Assembly (NCBI GenBank): GCA_016704465.1
Contig: JADJAD010000004.1
Location: 62,001 to 126,000, forward strand
Length of the DNA: 64,000 nucleotides
Reading direction: 5' to 3'
DNA from: Gemmatimonadota bacterium
GTDB taxonomy: Bacteria; Gemmatimonadota; Gemmatimonadetes; Gemmatimonadales; Gemmatimonadaceae
A program made the position numbers and the translations under genes. The notes beneath the pieces were generated by a model that was given only the letters and a program-made list of their open reading frames with translations, had not been told where the DNA came from and did no database searches. This document shows, in pieces, positions 63,510-64,000 of this stretch (its first letter is position 1; every line of letters begins with the position of its first letter).

Positions 63510-64000
63510 TTACGGAATCATGACGGTGAGCTGCGTGAGGACTGCGTCGCCGTTGGCGAGGACTGCCACTGCGACGATGCTCTCGGTCGCAGCGACGGCC
63601 GTCTGGACGGTCGACGTGTTCCACATGTTGCTGTAGCTCGCGCTCGGGAGCTCGTACACATAGGAGCGGTACGTGCCCTGGTCGCGGGCGATCGCCGTGC
63701 TCGAGCTGCCGAGGTAGCTCCAGTACGAAGCGGTACCACCGGCGAACGGAGCGTGCGTGTCATCCGTGAGGCGATAGAAGTCCACGCGGACGATCGGCGA
63801 GTTCGGCGAGTTGGTCGGAGCGACCGCCTGGGCACGCAGCGGCACGATCGAACCAAACTGGTTGGTCGTCGCCACCGTGGAGATCACGCGCCAGTGCAGA
63901 ACCGCCTTCGAAGAATCCGCAGCGTTCCAGCGGCCGATACCGGCGCCATTCTGGACGTTGAGCGGCGGGATCGCGATGAGCGGCGAGAACGCGGGCGCCG
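63510..64000 (-). CDS. C-terminal part of an unidentified protein (runs off window)
   Basis: An open minus-strand frame from the right edge to the stop at 63510, about 163 residues. It reads APAFSPLIAIPPLNVQNG, then VLHWRVISTVATTNQFGSI, VRVDFYRLTDDTHAPFAGG, SYWSYLGSSSTAIARDQGTYRSYVYELPSAS and QTAVAATESIVAVAVLANGDAVLTQLTVMIP. Thr/Ser/Val rich, beta-strand pattern. An S-layer, pilin-like or secreted beta-sandwich protein is likely, but I cannot assign it. Neither start nor signal peptide is visible because the gene continues outside the window. Confidence 0.55.
   Translation of the reverse strand, partial: APAFSPLIAIPPLNVQNGAGIGRWNAADSSKAVLHWRVISTVATTNQFGSIVPLRAQAVAPTNSPNSPIVRVDFYRLTDDTHAPFAGGTASYWSYLGSSSTAIARDQGTYRSYVYELPSASYSNMWNTSTVQTAVAATESIVAVAVLANGDAVLTQLTVMIP

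Overview
The window is a GC-rich (roughly two-thirds G+C by eye), gene-dense bacterial chromosome segment with about 50 protein genes. I found no rRNA, tRNA, CRISPR array, prophage or insertion-sequence transposase. The mix fits a free-living Gram-negative bacterium: Omp85-like outer-membrane protein, several lipobox lipoproteins, type IV pilus minor pilins, M28 peptidase, single-chain glycine dehydrogenase and HerA/NurA-like DNA-end-processing proteins. My best guess is Gemmatimonadota. That is inference from gene content and composition, not a database match.

Layout. 1-4.4 kb: a partial phosphoribosyltransferase (-), then TPR protein, ParA ATPase, lipoprotein and acyl-CoA synthetase (+). 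4.4-7.1 kb (-): a eukaryote-like 6-pyruvoyltetrahydropterin synthase, GTP cyclohydrolase I and an SDR reductase, which look like a tetrahydrobiopterin pathway, followed by a zinc-ribbon protein. 8.2-19.7 kb: GNAT, SbcC, SbcD, a secreted protein, a HerA-like ATPase, a GT39-type membrane glycosyltransferase, a probable NurA nuclease, an Lrp-type sensor domain and a small unknown protein. This is a DNA-end-resection neighbourhood. 19.8-23.9 kb: an aspartate-type aminotransferase, a DEAD-box helicase relative that has lost its catalytic motifs, and thymidine kinase. 24-28.3 kb (-): FimT, PilV, PilW and PilX minor pilins. 28.6-34.6 kb: an AraC-type regulator, coaE, gcvH, gcvP and lipM. 34.7-40.3 kb: a Dpp-type peptide ABC importer with a frameshifted second ATPase, and a POT peptide symporter. 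40.4-49.4 kb: an outer-membrane protein, coiled-coil protein, two glycosyltransferases, a DUF3108 protein, a deoxyhypusine-synthase-like protein and an M28 peptidase lipoprotein. 49.5-61.5 kb: an FAD amine oxidase, lipA, pdhA, pdhB, pdhC, a large secreted metalloprotease, lpd and lipB. 61.6-64 kb: lipoproteins and a partial gene.

How the genes fit together. Lipoic acid is a common thread. LipM, LipB and LipA make or transfer the cofactor, and GcvH and PdhC are the lipoylated acceptors. GcvP, PdhA/B and Lpd are the partner enzymes. A second thread is DNA-end processing: SbcC (Rad50), SbcD (Mre11), a HerA-like ATPase and a NurA-like nuclease lie within 10 kb.

The least explained part is repetitive DNA. 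There is a dispersed heptamer family (GACGGGR/YCCCGTC) arranged as large inverted repeats, which has entered coding sequence in lipB and twice in pdhC. There are tandem minisatellites at gene 3' ends whose units carry stop codons and are not multiples of three. The word CGTTAGG occurs 19 times and accounts for most of the TTA leucine codons I noticed. Two genes (dppF and the DUF3108 gene) look frameshifted, so assembly error should be considered.
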